Shown here piece after piece: positions 45,167 through 54,739 of a DNA stretch of 64,000 nt. This DNA is from Clostridiales bacterium. Its GTDB lineage: Bacteria > Bacillota > Clostridia > Lachnospirales > Lachnospiraceae. The notes under the pieces were generated by a model. It was not told the DNA's origin, did no database searches, and was given only the letters and a program-made list of their open reading frames with translations. Location of the stretch: assembly GCA_018365455.1 (NCBI GenBank), contig JAGZJZ010000027.1, positions 22,077-86,076 on the forward strand, read 5' to 3'. The translations under genes and the position numbers were made by a program. Positions within the stretch are counted from its first letter, which is position 1; each line of letters begins with the position of its first letter.

Positions 45167-46609
45167 ATGAAAGCAAGAACAAAGAAAATAACAGCGCTGC
45201 TTGCAGCAGGATGCATGGGAGTAGGTCTTCTGGCAGGATGCGGAGGTTCAGGAGATACCGCAGCGACAAAAGGTGAAACAGGAAAAGAAACAGAAGCAAA
45301 ATCCACAGAGGATACTGCAGGCAGTACAGCAGGAGACACAGAGGCACCAGAGACAGCAGACGCGGGCAGCGAAGCAGGTAGTGAGGCAGCTGCTGACAGC
45401 ACTGGGAAATCCATTACGCTGATGGCATCCCAGAACTGGGTAAAAGATATTGACCGGGAACTCTTTAAGAAATTCCAGGATAAAACCGGAATTGAAGTAA
45501 AAGTTCTTGTAACTCCCGATAACGGATATGATACATTGCTTGGAACTTCCCTCTCAGGCGGAAGTAATGCGGTAGATATGTTCATGTATTCCGCAGGCTC
45601 CAGCATGATATCTGCAGGCATCCCGGATGTGGCAGAGGATCTCTCAGGAGAGACATGGTCAGCCGATCTGGAAGACTGGGCGCTGAAGGCGAACAGCTAT
45701 CAGGACAAAGTAATCGGATTCAGTACCTGGGGTGTGGATTATGAAGGAATCTTATATAACAAGACCCTGTTTGAAGAAAATAAATGGGAAGTTCCCACAA
45801 CCTGGGATGGATTTATTGCACTTTGTGACCAGATCAAAGAAAAGGGAATAACCCCGCTCTATGAAAGTATCAATGGCGTATGGCATGCACAGAGCTGGGT
45901 ATATGGACTTACTCCGGCAATGTATGAAGAAAAAGCGGATTTCCCGGCTTATCTGAACGAGAGCCAGGATAATAAATTTGCAGACATTGCATCCTTCAAA
46001 AAGGGACTGGAGCAGATCGAACAGTTAATTTCCGCTAAAGACGGCAGCCAGCCGAAATACTATACCAATGACGGACAGTCAGAAGATTTCTTCGGAAGTT
46101 ATCCATCCTTACAGAACAGGGAAACAGCAATGATGTTTACTTATTCCGCTTATGCTGCAGAACTGGCAGCAAACGGAAGCACAGATGAATGGGGAATGTT
46201 CCCGGTTCCACTTCTGGACAACCAGACCGGTGTATCCAATGGCGGCGGCGTTTCCAAATTTATCAATAAAAACAGCGACAATATTGATGAGTGTAAAATG
46301 CTTCTGAATTTCCTGGCTGAAAAAGAAAACCTGGAAGCTTACTATGCAGCACGTACAGACCTTGTTACTTCCGCATTTAAAAATGTAGACAGCGTAAGTA
46401 CTACAACTGCTACTACAGATATGCTGGAGCGCAGTAAAAAAACTCCGGAAGTAATGTTCATCAAAGACGTATTATACTTTGACACCAATGTATATCAGTA
46501 CATTCAGGGATTTGCAGAAGGCACATGCACAGTAGATCAGTTTATCGAGAACTGTGATAACTATCGTGCGGAGATGTTTGAAGTGGCAGCCAGCGAAGCT
46601 GCACAGTAG
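45167..46609 (+). CDS. Sugar ABC transporter substrate-binding lipoprotein (family 1)
   Basis: A 480-residue lipoprotein with lipobox GLLAGCG near residue 26, a Thr/Glu/Ala-rich linker to about residue 84 and a UgpB/MalE-like fold (WVKDIDRELFKKFQDKTGIEVKVLV; GFSTWGVDYEGILYNKTLFEE). It binds a sugar released outside, probably by the giant enzyme encoded 110 bp upstream. The ATG at 45167 is used (GGAGG upstream); the ATG at 45143 has no ribosome site. No ATPase gene lies in the locus, so a shared MsmK-type ATPase is expected. Confidence 0.9.
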   Translation: MKARTKKITALLAAGCMGVGLLAGCGGSGDTAATKGETGKETEAKSTEDTAGSTAGDTEAPETADAGSEAGSEAAADSTGKSITLMASQNWVKDIDRELFKKFQDKTGIEVKVLVTPDNGYDTLLGTSLSGGSNAVDMFMYSAGSSMISAGIPDVAEDLSGETWSADLEDWALKANSYQDKVIGFSTWGVDYEGILYNKTLFEENKWEVPTTWDGFIALCDQIKEKGITPLYESINGVWHAQSWVYGLTPAMYEEKADFPAYLNESQDNKFADIASFKKGLEQIEQLISAKDGSQPKYYTNDGQSEDFFGSYPSLQNRETAMMFTYSAYAAELAANGSTDEWGMFPVPLLDNQTGVSNGGGVSKFINKNSDNIDECKMLLNFLAEKENLEAYYAARTDLVTSAFKNVDSVSTTTATTDMLERSKKTPEVMFIKDVLYFDTNVYQYIQGFAEGTCTVDQFIENCDNYRAEMFEVAASEAAQ

Positions 46610-46620
46610 AGTCACATTGA

Positions 46621-46648
46621 TGGAGTGAAATTTAAAAATTTCACTCCA
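46621..46648 (+). terminator. Intra-operon hairpin after the binding-protein gene
   Basis: TGGAGTGAAATTT (46621-46633) and AAATTTCACTCCA (46636-46648) are perfect complements, giving a stem of 11-13 bp, 11 bp after the binding-protein stop. TTCTC follows rather than a true T-run. The placement matches the hairpin at 10087-10116 in the other sugar operon. Confidence 0.6.
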
Positions 46649-46715
46649 TTCTCAAAGATTGTTTGAAAATTCATTCATGCTCTAAAAATCAGGAAAACAA
46701 AGAGAGGAATCAACC

Positions 46716-47588
46716 GTGTATAATAAAAAAATTTATAAGGGATATTTCACACTTCCTGCATTTGTGGTTTACACCCTGCTCTTCATGGTTCCGGTGGTAT
46801 TGAATTTTTACTTTTCACTTACAGATTGGAATGCATTAAAAATCAGCGGGGAAACTGCAAGATTCATCGGATTTAAAAATTTTCAGAAAATATTCCAGAA
46901 CCCGGAACTGCTGTCAGTAATCGGCAGAACCGTAGTATTTGCGGCTGTGACGACACTATTTAAGAATGTCATCGGATTTGTCCTGGCACTTGCATTTAAT
47001 GAAGGGATGAAAACAAAAAATGTATTAAGAGCAGTATTTTTTCTTCCCGCAATGCTCTCACCGCTGATCATCGGATTGATTTTCGGATCCATCTTCATGA
47101 AGGCAGGATTCGCCAATCAGTTACTCAGTGCAATCGGGCTGGAAAACCTAAACAGGGCTTGGCTTACCACAAAGGATACCGCCCTTGGAACCACAATGTT
47201 TGTGGAAATCTGGAGACAGGTTGGATTTAACATGGTTATTTACCTGGCTGGACTTCAGCTGATCGATAAAAGCTATTATGAAGCGGCTTCGGTGGATGGT
47301 GCCAATGGATTACAGAAAATGCTTTATATCACCATTCCAAGACTTATGCCATCCTTTATTATCAATCTGCTGCTGAATCTGTCCCAGGGATTAAAAGCTT
47401 TTGATATTATCTTCGTTTTGACAGGCGGAGGACCGGCAGGCTCCACAGAGCTGATCAATACACTGGTATTCAAAGAGTTTGGAAAAGGTCTATATGGAAT
47501 GTCGGCAGCATATGGAGTCATTGTATTTATCATAACAGCAATATTTGGAATTGCGGTCCTGAGAATTAAGGACGGCAGTGATGATTAG
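46716..47588 (+). CDS. Sugar ABC transporter permease (MalF/UgpA type)
   Basis: A 290-residue, six-helix permease with a GTG start after AGAGGAA. FTLPAFVVYTLLFMVPVVLNFYFSLTDW is the typical first segment and YYEAASVDGANGLQKMLYI the EAA loop. The TGGGPAGSTELINTLVFKEF stretch is usual for UgpA-like proteins. Its end lies 10 bp before the next start. Confidence 0.92.
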   Translation: MYNKKIYKGYFTLPAFVVYTLLFMVPVVLNFYFSLTDWNALKISGETARFIGFKNFQKIFQNPELLSVIGRTVVFAAVTTLFKNVIGFVLALAFNEGMKTKNVLRAVFFLPAMLSPLIIGLIFGSIFMKAGFANQLLSAIGLENLNRAWLTTKDTALGTTMFVEIWRQVGFNMVIYLAGLQLIDKSYYEAASVDGANGLQKMLYITIPRLMPSFIINLLLNLSQGLKAFDIIFVLTGGGPAGSTELINTLVFKEFGKGLYGMSAAYGVIVFIITAIFGIAVLRIKDGSDD

Positions 47589-47598
47589 GAGGGAACAA

Positions 47599-48429
47599 AT
47601 GCATACAAAGAAGAAAGCAAAAATGTTATTGATCGCAAAGGAAATATTCTTCTGGCTACTGGCGCTGATTGTCATCGTTCCATTCCTGATTGTAATCTTT
47701 AACGCATTTAAGACAAAACCGGAATCCATTAATATGGAATTAACGCTTCCGGCAAAGCTTCACTGGGAAAATTTCAAAGAAGTATGGGTCACCGGCAATA
47801 TTCCCCGGTCATACTGCAATAGTTTTATCATCAGTATTACTTCCGTAACAGTATCGGTTTTATTTTCTTCACTCTGTGCTTTCGTATTAAGCAGGAGCAG
47901 AACCAAATGGAATAAAATTCTTTATGTTTACTTTGCCATGGGATTAATGTTCCCGGTCAGCATGGTTACGATCGTAAAAGTGCTGCGGGTTTTACATTTA
48001 TATAACAGTTTAGCAGGAGTGATTATCTTATTCATAGCGTTGATTCTACCCATGAGTATTTTCCTGTTTTACGGATTTGTATCGGGAATACCAAAAGAGC
48101 TGGACGAAGCAGCGGTCATTGATGGGGCAGGAGCGTTCCGGGTATTCTTCCAGGTTATCTTTCCACTTCTGAAACCGGCTGCGGTTACGGTGTTCATGAT
48201 TAACTTCCTGAATACCTGGAACGACTTTACCGTTCCCCTCTATGTATTGCCGGATCCGGATAAAGCGGTAATTGTACAGCAGGTATATAATTTTTATGGA
48301 ACCTATACTGCAAATTGGAATTTAGTAAGTGTGACAATTTTATTTGCAATCTTACCCGTTATGGTGGTTTATCTGATAGGACAAAAGTTTATTATCTCAG
48401 GCATGGTAGCCGGAGCAGTGAAAGGTTAG
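47599..48429 (+). CDS. Sugar ABC transporter permease (MalG type)
   Basis: A 276-residue partner permease with EAA loop ELDEAAVIDGAGAFRVFFQV and the terminal GMVAGAVKG. The ATG at 47599 has AGGAGGG five bases upstream; an ATG at 47578 lies before that site and inside the preceding gene, so it is unlikely. It completes the channel with the previous gene. Confidence 0.92.
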   Translation: MHTKKKAKMLLIAKEIFFWLLALIVIVPFLIVIFNAFKTKPESINMELTLPAKLHWENFKEVWVTGNIPRSYCNSFIISITSVTVSVLFSSLCAFVLSRSRTKWNKILYVYFAMGLMFPVSMVTIVKVLRVLHLYNSLAGVIILFIALILPMSIFLFYGFVSGIPKELDEAAVIDGAGAFRVFFQVIFPLLKPAAVTVFMINFLNTWNDFTVPLYVLPDPDKAVIVQQVYNFYGTYTANWNLVSVTILFAILPVMVVYLIGQKFIISGMVAGAVKG

Positions 48430-48443
48430 GAGGAATTGTTGTA

Positions 48444-49703
48444 ATGGTAACAGCAATATTAATAGGAGCAGGACAAAGAGGTGCTTTCGTCTACGGGAAA
48501 TACGCCGAAAAGCATCCCGAGGAATTTAAAGTGGTAGCAGTTGCAGAACCCATGGAGGAACGCCGGAATGAATGCATTCAGGCACACGGGATCAGTCCTG
48601 ACAGGGCATTTACCCACTGGAAAGACCTGCTGGCACTTGGAAAAATAGCAGACTGTGCCATGGTGTGCACCCAGGACCGTTTCCATCTGGAACCGGTAAG
48701 GGAAGCGCTCAGCCAGGGGTATCATGTGATGTGTGAGAAGCCCATGTCACCAAACCCCGAAGAATGTGTGGCAATGGGGGAATATGCGAAAAAGTATAAA
48801 AAAACCCTGACCGTCTGCCATGTTCTCCGCTATTCGCCTTTTTACAGTGCGTTGAAAAAGATTATTGACAGCCAGGTAATCGGAGAGATCGTTAACATCC
48901 AGCATCTGGAATGTGTAGGCTACTGGCACCAGGCGCACAGCTTTGTCCGGGGCAATTGGAGAGACTCCAAAAGCAGCAGTCCCATGATCCTGCAGAAATC
49001 CTGTCATGATATGGATATTCTGGCATGGCTCACCGGGAAAAAATGCAAAAAGGTTTCCTCTTTCGGATCTCTGGCACATTTCAAAAAGGAAAATGCCCCC
49101 GAAGGAGCAACGCCATATTGTATGGGCGGATGCAAGGCAAGAAGCAGCTGTCCCTACGATGCAGTGAAAATTTATCTGGAGCAGGAAGAGTGGTATTCCG
49201 ACACCATACGGAAGGTAGTGGCATTGGAAGGAACCAATGAGGCAGTCAGCCAGGCATTGAAGGATGGTCCCTACGGAAGATGTGTATATGACTGTAACAA
49301 TGATGTAGTTGACCATCAGGTAGTGAACCTGGAATATGAAGGAGGAGTGACAGCCAGCTTTACCATGTGCGCATTTACGGGAAAAGGCAGCCGGGTTATG
49401 AATATCATGGGAACCCGTGGACAGATTCTTGGGGACATGGAGGAAAATACCATAGAAGTGCTGGATTTTCTCACCGGAAACTCCGTAAAGACCACAGTGA
49501 AGACCGGAACCTCCGGACACAGCGGAAGCGATGACAAATTTATGGAAGGATTTTTGCAGACAGTACTGACCGATGGTGCCTATTCCCTGTCCGGAGCAGA
49601 AGTATCCGTAGAAAGCCACCTGGTTGCTCTGGCAGCAGAGGAGTCCAGAGTAACGGGTAAGACGATACATATGGAGGAATACCGTTTACAATTCACACCA
49701 TAA
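48444..49703 (+). CDS. Gfo/Idh/MocA-family oxidoreductase
   Basis: A 419-residue NAD(P)-dependent sugar oxidoreductase. The N-terminal Rossmann motif GAGQRG (residues 8-13), the VMCEKPMSPNPEE segment and HDMDILAWLTG (catalytic EKP and the later His/Asp) define the family. A Cys-rich loop, YCMGGCKARSSCPYDAVKIY, recurs in a Firmicutes subset and may bind metal. The ATG at 48444 has TAGGAGG upstream, 14 bp after the permease. It probably oxidises or epimerises the imported sugar. Confidence 0.9.
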   Translation: MVTAILIGAGQRGAFVYGKYAEKHPEEFKVVAVAEPMEERRNECIQAHGISPDRAFTHWKDLLALGKIADCAMVCTQDRFHLEPVREALSQGYHVMCEKPMSPNPEECVAMGEYAKKYKKTLTVCHVLRYSPFYSALKKIIDSQVIGEIVNIQHLECVGYWHQAHSFVRGNWRDSKSSSPMILQKSCHDMDILAWLTGKKCKKVSSFGSLAHFKKENAPEGATPYCMGGCKARSSCPYDAVKIYLEQEEWYSDTIRKVVALEGTNEAVSQALKDGPYGRCVYDCNNDVVDHQVVNLEYEGGVTASFTMCAFTGKGSRVMNIMGTRGQILGDMEENTIEVLDFLTGNSVKTTVKTGTSGHSGSDDKFMEGFLQTVLTDGAYSLSGAEVSVESHLVALAAEESRVTGKTIHMEEYRLQFTP

Positions 49704-49818
49704 CGGGTAAGAGCCAATGAGCCTGTACCTCACCCCAGGAGATTTGAAATGGACAGGCACGTTACCGTTTATGGGAAATTTTGAGAGATACTTGTAGTCA
49801 GTGCAGCAAAATGATAGA

Positions 49819-51672
49819 ATGACAGAAACAGATAAAATCAGCAGATTCAGATATCTGAATAGAATAAGGAGGAAGGTCTATGCAAATGTTTTTGCACAGG
49901 CCTTGAATCATATCAGGATGGATAAAGAGCCGATTGTAAAAAAGTTATTCCGTACCTATATTTTCTGGATCATCATATGTATTTTTGTCATACTCTGCGG
50001 TACTGTGCTGTATGCGGGAAAAGTTATTAATTCCAATATAACGGAAACCCAAAAACAGCTTACGCTGAGTATTAACCAGAATATAGAAAATTATTTCCAG
50101 GAGATGAATGATTTTTCAATGGAGCTGGTAAAATCCAAGGCATTCCGGGAAACAGCTCTGGGCAGGCTGCCGGAATATTACGAAGCAGGCCGTAATACGG
50201 TAGATTTATTTTCCAATCTGTATCTGGAGGCTTATAAAATGATCCAGAAGAAGTATCATGTGGGCATTATCACAGATCAGAATTACTATATCTGGATGGG
50301 AAACGAATATTTTATAGACCGGCTGTCCCAAGAACCGCCAGACACTTATCAGGATTTTAAAAAAGACGGCAGTGCCGTAATAAAATATCTGGAAAAGAAC
50401 GAATATCTACAGAAAGTCCAGAGTCAGCGGTCCATAACGGACAAAGACAATTCCAAGATAACCTTATCCAGAAGCTTTGGAGGAAGCAGCTTTTTCTATA
50501 ACGGACCGGCAATATTAGAAGTGCAGATGGATGCAGAAGAATTTAAAGAAGATATGCGCAGGCTCTCTTCCAGAAAAAATGATGCGGGGCTGCAGATCCA
50601 TATTTTAAATGATGCAGGAGATACGATATTTTCGGAAACGGAAATGGACGGCAGGCAGTTTCTGGAAGAGATTGACTGGAAGACCGGCAGCTTCCGCAAG
50701 GACGGTTATTATAACTATGTTTATAAAATCTTCAATTCCGACATTTATGTACTCTATACCATTTCCATATTCAGCTATTACAATAAACTTCTGACATTTT
50801 TAGGCATTGCAATTGTATTCTTTCTGGTGATTACAGTTCTGATGGTTGCTGTTAGCTATCGGGTTGCAAGAGAGATCTCCAAACCAATTCATGAAGTCTG
50901 CCACGAACTGAGGAGGGTGGATCTGGCACAGGGGATCCGGTATCAGCGGGTGGATACGGATATCCTGGAACTGGATTATCTGTCCAATTCTATCGGGGAA
51001 CTGAATGAAAAACTGGAAGAATCCATGCACCACATTATCACCTTAAAAGATTTTGAGATACATTCAAAACTCCTGGCGCTGCAGGCACAGATGCAGCCCC
51101 ATTTTCTGGTAAATACGCTGACAACCATGGGATCGATGGCGGAAGAGGGGGACAACCGGGACATTGCCAGAATGTGTCTGAACCTGACTCAGATGTTCCG
51201 CTATATATCGGCAGAAGAAAGCACGGGAGTCCGCCTGTTTGAAGAGATGAAGCATGTAAACCGGTATGTGGACATCATGAAAGAGCGTTTTCCAAATGCC
51301 CAGGTGGAAACCGATATTCCATTGGAAATGATGAATATCCGGGTACCCAAGCTGATTATCCAGCCATTGGTTGAGAATTCATTTAAATACTGCAACCGTA
51401 GCAAGCCCTATATCCGCATCGTGGGAGAACTGAAAGAAGGGGATTGCTGGAGTATCCGTGTGACGGATAACGGAGCCGGTTTTTCAGAGAGTAAAGCCGC
51501 AGAAATCCTCAAAAAGTGTGAAGAGAGCATGGACGGAGTCAACAGCCTTTCCACCAAGATTGACGGAATGGGACTGGTAAATGTATATGTCAGACTGCAG
51601 CTTTTCTACCGGGAAGAAGTAGTCTATGAGGTAAATCAGGAAGGAATTGTAATTGGAGGGAAGACACTATGA
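49819..51672 (+). CDS. YesM/LytS-type sensor histidine kinase
   Basis: A membrane kinase of about 617 residues. The first membrane helix (YIFWIIICIFVILCGTVLYA) and a second (FLGIAIVFFLVITVLMVAV, near residue 345) enclose an extracytoplasmic sensor domain of about 270 residues. HAMP, His_kinase (LQAQMQPHFLVNTL, with the phosphorylated His) and HATPase_c (PLVENSFKY, DNGAGF, GMGLVNV) follow. The start is uncertain: 49801 (GTG) and 49819 (ATG) have no ribosome site, while 49918 (ATG) lies behind a translated-looking mini-frame. It pairs with the overlapping response regulator and would sense the sugar of this locus. Confidence 0.85.
   Translation: MTETDKISRFRYLNRIRRKVYANVFAQALNHIRMDKEPIVKKLFRTYIFWIIICIFVILCGTVLYAGKVINSNITETQKQLTLSINQNIENYFQEMNDFSMELVKSKAFRETALGRLPEYYEAGRNTVDLFSNLYLEAYKMIQKKYHVGIITDQNYYIWMGNEYFIDRLSQEPPDTYQDFKKDGSAVIKYLEKNEYLQKVQSQRSITDKDNSKITLSRSFGGSSFFYNGPAILEVQMDAEEFKEDMRRLSSRKNDAGLQIHILNDAGDTIFSETEMDGRQFLEEIDWKTGSFRKDGYYNYVYKIFNSDIYVLYTISIFSYYNKLLTFLGIAIVFFLVITVLMVAVSYRVAREISKPIHEVCHELRRVDLAQGIRYQRVDTDILELDYLSNSIGELNEKLEESMHHIITLKDFEIHSKLLALQAQMQPHFLVNTLTTMGSMAEEGDNRDIARMCLNLTQMFRYISAEESTGVRLFEEMKHVNRYVDIMKERFPNAQVETDIPLEMMNIRVPKLIIQPLVENSFKYCNRSKPYIRIVGELKEGDCWSIRVTDNGAGFSESKAAEILKKCEESMDGVNSLSTKIDGMGLVNVYVRLQLFYREEVVYEVNQEGIVIGGKTL
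49880..49906 (+). other. Eight-codon mini-ORF inside the kinase 5' region
   Basis: AAGGAGG at 49866-49872 is followed eight bases later by ATG 49880, which codes MQMFLHRP and stops at TGA 49904-49906. The stop overlaps an in-frame kinase TTG codon (49903-49905; TTGA). This is the only strong ribosome site near the kinase start. It could be a leader peptide for coupled initiation. Confidence 0.3.
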
Positions 51673-53198
51673 AGCCAGACGCAAAGGGAAGTATCAAAGC
51701 AATAGTCGTAGAAGATGAACTTAAGATCGGTACCTATATTAAGCACAAAATAGAATATCTGGACCCGTCTGTCACCGTTGCAGCCCTGGCTGAAAATGGA
51801 AAACAGGCGTTGGGCCTGATCGAAGAACACCAGCCCCAGGTGGTATTTACGGATATCTCCATGCCGGTGATGGATGGCCTGGAATTATCCAGAATCATTA
51901 AGAACACTTATCCGGGTATGATTGTAGTGATCATTTCCGGCTACTCCGACTTTTCTTATGCCCAGAAGGCAATCAGATATGGCATCTTCAATTATATACT
52001 GAAACCGCTGGAAGATGAAAAGCTGTTGGACGTGCTGTTTGATATCAAGAAGAGCCTGGCTTATACAAATGCAAAACAGGAGCGCCAGGTGCTCTATTCC
52101 GATGCCTATATGTTCCAGTATACGGAAGGGGTGCAGTATGCCATCCTTTCAGTCTGTATAGGGAATCTCTTCTATGATATAGAAGACCCGGTGCTGACCG
52201 GTCACTACAGGAAGATCATACAGGAAATTCCCTGGAGAAAATTACTGGAGGAAGTCTGCCGGGATGGACAAAACTGGTATCTGGCAGACGAACAGGTCGC
52301 TAACCAGAAAATAGTCGGGATACAGGTCAGGGCAGACGGGGATGAGGAGACCGGCAATCTGGCAAAACGCCTGATGTCATTGTTGGAATTAAGAACCAGC
52401 CTGGCCATTCATATATGCCTGTCGGAACAGTTTGTGCCTTATGAAGATGTGTGGAATCTGACCAAGAGGCTGCGGCATTTAATGCAGCAAAAGCTCATAA
52501 TCGGCAAGTCCCAGATCCTCTTTGTTGAAAAAGAAAAAGACGATGATCAGGGAATCCTGGATATTGTCAAAATGAAACTGAGCAGCTATATCAAAAATTA
52601 TTTCCTACATACGGATCTGAAAAACTTTACCGATGAGATACAAATCGTTCTGAGATATATGATCCAGAACAGTGCGACCCAGGAAAACATAGAAAAAGTC
52701 AGCCTGTATGTGCTGAAGTTACTGGAACTGTCAAGCCAGGACTGTGAAGCTGCATTCCAGGAGGACATACAGATCAGGCAGCAGCAGTGCATCGGCCTGG
52801 CAGCTACAGAAGAGGAACTGATTGAAAATCTAATGGGGTGTTTTCAAAAAATCGGAAGATACGTAGAGGAACTCTATGAAAAGAAGATAGAGACACGGGT
52901 ACTGGAATACGTGGACAGTAATTTCCTGACCCTGGAAGGGCTGGAACAGGTAGCGGATGTGTTTGGGTACAACTACACGTACCTCTCCAGACTGTTTAAA
53001 AAAATGTCCGGAGTATCCCTGAATAAATATATCACGGAAAAGAAAATAACACTTTCCAAGCAAATTCTGCGTGAACAACCCGATATGGTACTGGAGGAGG
53101 TATGTGAACTGTGCGGGTATAATGACTGCCGGTATTTCAGCAGGGTTTTTAAGGCGCAGACGGGGTGTACCCCCAGTGAGTATAGGGGGATGAAATAA
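51669..53198 (+). CDS. YesN-type response regulator with AraC output domain
   Basis: A 509-residue regulator. The receiver domain (residues about 9-125) carries VVEDE, the phospho-acceptor Asp in VVFTDISMPVMDG and the Lys in LKPLED. A long middle region follows. The C-terminal AraC domain has LTLEGLEQVADVFGYNYTYLSRLFKKMSG and GYNDCRYFSRVFKAQTGCTPSEYR. Its ATG overlaps the kinase stop (ATGA), with GGAGGG upstream. It probably controls the giant gene and transport operon upstream. Its stop is only 2 bp from the convergent thioredoxin-like gene. Confidence 0.92.
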   Translation: MKPDAKGSIKAIVVEDELKIGTYIKHKIEYLDPSVTVAALAENGKQALGLIEEHQPQVVFTDISMPVMDGLELSRIIKNTYPGMIVVIISGYSDFSYAQKAIRYGIFNYILKPLEDEKLLDVLFDIKKSLAYTNAKQERQVLYSDAYMFQYTEGVQYAILSVCIGNLFYDIEDPVLTGHYRKIIQEIPWRKLLEEVCRDGQNWYLADEQVANQKIVGIQVRADGDEETGNLAKRLMSLLELRTSLAIHICLSEQFVPYEDVWNLTKRLRHLMQQKLIIGKSQILFVEKEKDDDQGILDIVKMKLSSYIKNYFLHTDLKNFTDEIQIVLRYMIQNSATQENIEKVSLYVLKLLELSSQDCEAAFQEDIQIRQQQCIGLAATEEELIENLMGCFQKIGRYVEELYEKKIETRVLEYVDSNFLTLEGLEQVADVFGYNYTYLSRLFKKMSGVSLNKYITEKKITLSKQILREQPDMVLEEVCELCGYNDCRYFSRVFKAQTGCTPSEYRGMK

Positions 53199-53200
53199 TG

Positions 53201-53755
53201 TTACTTCCCAACAACCTCATCTAACCGTTTCATCAGATTATCTTCCTGCTTCTTCACCACCCCGATCAGCGGAGCCCCTATCATATTCCCCTCACTGTCC
53301 ACAATATATGTAATGGGGTAGCCCGCAATATCACCGATAAAATCGGTATAAAAGCTGCTTTTATTATCGGGGATAAGGTTTGAATAGGTTACGCCTTTTT
53401 CCTTTAAAATGGTTTCGGATGTTGTTTTTGATTCATCGGATTCTCCGGCACTGGCAGCCACTCCAATGAGATTGATCTTCCGGTCCTTGAAATTCTGAAA
53501 GTAGTCTTCCAGTTCCGGCATTTCTGCAATACAGCTGCCACAGCCATTTGTCCAGAAATTGATGACGGTGGCATCGCAGTCTTTAAAAATATCATTGTTC
53601 ATGGTATTTCCTTCAAAATCCACACCTTCAAATTCTGGAAATGGTTTTTTGGTGGCTTCTATTTCTGTACTGCCGCATCCTGTCAGTGAAAGAATGGAAA
53701 CAGCACTTAATAGGATACATAACAGATTTTTCGTTTTCTTCTTATTTATTTTCAA
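53201..53755 (-). CDS. TlpA-like thioredoxin-fold lipoprotein
   Basis: A 184-residue secreted, membrane-anchored redox protein: signal peptide with lipobox LSLTGCG near residue 26, then a TlpA/ResA fold with active site WTNGCGSCIAEMPEL. CGSC in place of the commoner CxPC keeps both redox cysteines. The cis-Pro region appears near GYPITYIVD. The start is TTG, overlapping the stop of the iron-sulfur gene (TTGA). It is the last gene of a four-gene redox operon and would exchange electrons with partner proteins outside the membrane. Confidence 0.85.
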   Translation of the reverse strand: MKINKKKTKNLLCILLSAVSILSLTGCGSTEIEATKKPFPEFEGVDFEGNTMNNDIFKDCDATVINFWTNGCGSCIAEMPELEDYFQNFKDRKINLIGVAASAGESDESKTTSETILKEKGVTYSNLIPDNKSSFYTDFIGDIAGYPITYIVDSEGNMIGAPLIGVVKKQEDNLMKRLDEVVGK

Positions 53756-54612
53756 CGTTTGTCCTCTTTTCTTAAATTGATACTTTTACAGATTGCACTC
53801 CGGGGGCAGGTGCGGATGCAGTCTCCGCAGCGGATACATTCAGAGTGATTGGGGGTTTTATACACTGCCACATCCATTTTACAGACATTTGTGCAGGTGC
53901 CGCAGCCGTTGCATTTATCCTTATCAATGTGAAACTTATAAAAGGATAATTTTTGAAACAGGGCATAGAATGCGCCAAGGGGACAGATCCATTTGCAGAA
54001 TGGCCTGTAAAAAAAGACGGATAAAGTTATGATTCCAGCCAGCAAACAGCTTTTCCATGTAAATAAGGCACCGAGTGCAGCACGAATCCCGCTGTCTGTT
54101 ATAGAAAGAGGGATGGCACCTTCTAAGATTCCGGCGGGGCAGATCCATTTGCAGAACCAGGGATCCCCCATACCCACTTCATTCAGAATGGTCATGGGCA
54201 GTATAATAACGAACACGAATAATATCAAGTACTTGAGTTTGGTCAGTACAGCGAGCTTTTTGGTGCTGAATTTTTTCGATGGTATCGTATGAAGCAACTC
54301 CTGAAACCAGCCAAAAGGACATAGAAAACCGCACACCAGCCGTCCAAATAACACGCCGAACAGAATCAGCATGCCAACAATGTAGTAGGAAAAATTGAAT
54401 TTTGACGAACCAATTACCGCCTGCAATGACCCGATGGGGCAGGAGCCGATGGCACCGGGGCAGGAATAACAGTTCAGCCCGGGAACACAGATTCCCTTTA
54501 GATTTCCCTTGTAGATTTTACCGGTAAAAAAGCCTGTAATGTGAGCGTTGGTCAGCAGCGTGGCGGCTGCCTGTATCTTCCAGCGTTTCCAGCGGCTTTT
54601 ATGCTCAGCCAA
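53752..54612 (-). CDS. NapH/CcoG-like membrane 4Fe-4S protein
   Basis: A polytopic membrane protein of about 286 residues. The CVPGLNCYSCPGAIGSCPIGSLQA segment, four to five predicted helices and FCPFGW- and CPLGA-type cysteine clusters precede two C-terminal 4Fe-4S motifs (CNGCGTCTNVCKMDV; CIRCGDCIRTCP). It should carry electrons through or along the membrane. The TTG at 54612 overlaps the stop of the 44-aa CXXC gene; an open frame continues upstream to 54726 but antisense to no feature and in the wrong frame for conserved protein. The exact start is uncertain. Confidence 0.82.
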   Translation of the reverse strand: MAEHKSRWKRWKIQAAATLLTNAHITGFFTGKIYKGNLKGICVPGLNCYSCPGAIGSCPIGSLQAVIGSSKFNFSYYIVGMLILFGVLFGRLVCGFLCPFGWFQELLHTIPSKKFSTKKLAVLTKLKYLILFVFVIILPMTILNEVGMGDPWFCKWICPAGILEGAIPLSITDSGIRAALGALFTWKSCLLAGIITLSVFFYRPFCKWICPLGAFYALFQKLSFYKFHIDKDKCNGCGTCTNVCKMDVAVYKTPNHSECIRCGDCIRTCPRSAICKSINLRKEDKR

Positions 54613-54739
54613 TGCCCACACATTCCAGACATAAGTTGATGCCCTTGGAAAGTACCTCGGCCGCTTCGCCACGGTAAACGCCGATACCGGCCAGGACAAC
54701 AGCAAGTAATAAGATGCCTGCGGCATATTTATTCTTCAT
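54605..54739 (-). CDS. CD1871A-type CXXC motif small membrane protein
   Basis: A 44-residue protein in a frame hidden between two larger genes. A membrane helix (YAAGILLLAVVLAGIGVY) is followed by RGEAAEVLSKGIN and LCLECVGIG, the CXXC end. This matches my memory of the CD1871A family (YRGE...KxINICLECIGIG). AAGGAG lies eight bases upstream, inside the end of the preceding gene. It overlaps that gene by 11 bp and the iron-sulfur gene by 8 bp, so all are coupled. The CXXC presumably relays thiol electrons or binds metal at the membrane face. Confidence 0.8.
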   Translation of the reverse strand: MKNKYAAGILLLAVVLAGIGVYRGEAAEVLSKGINLCLECVGIG

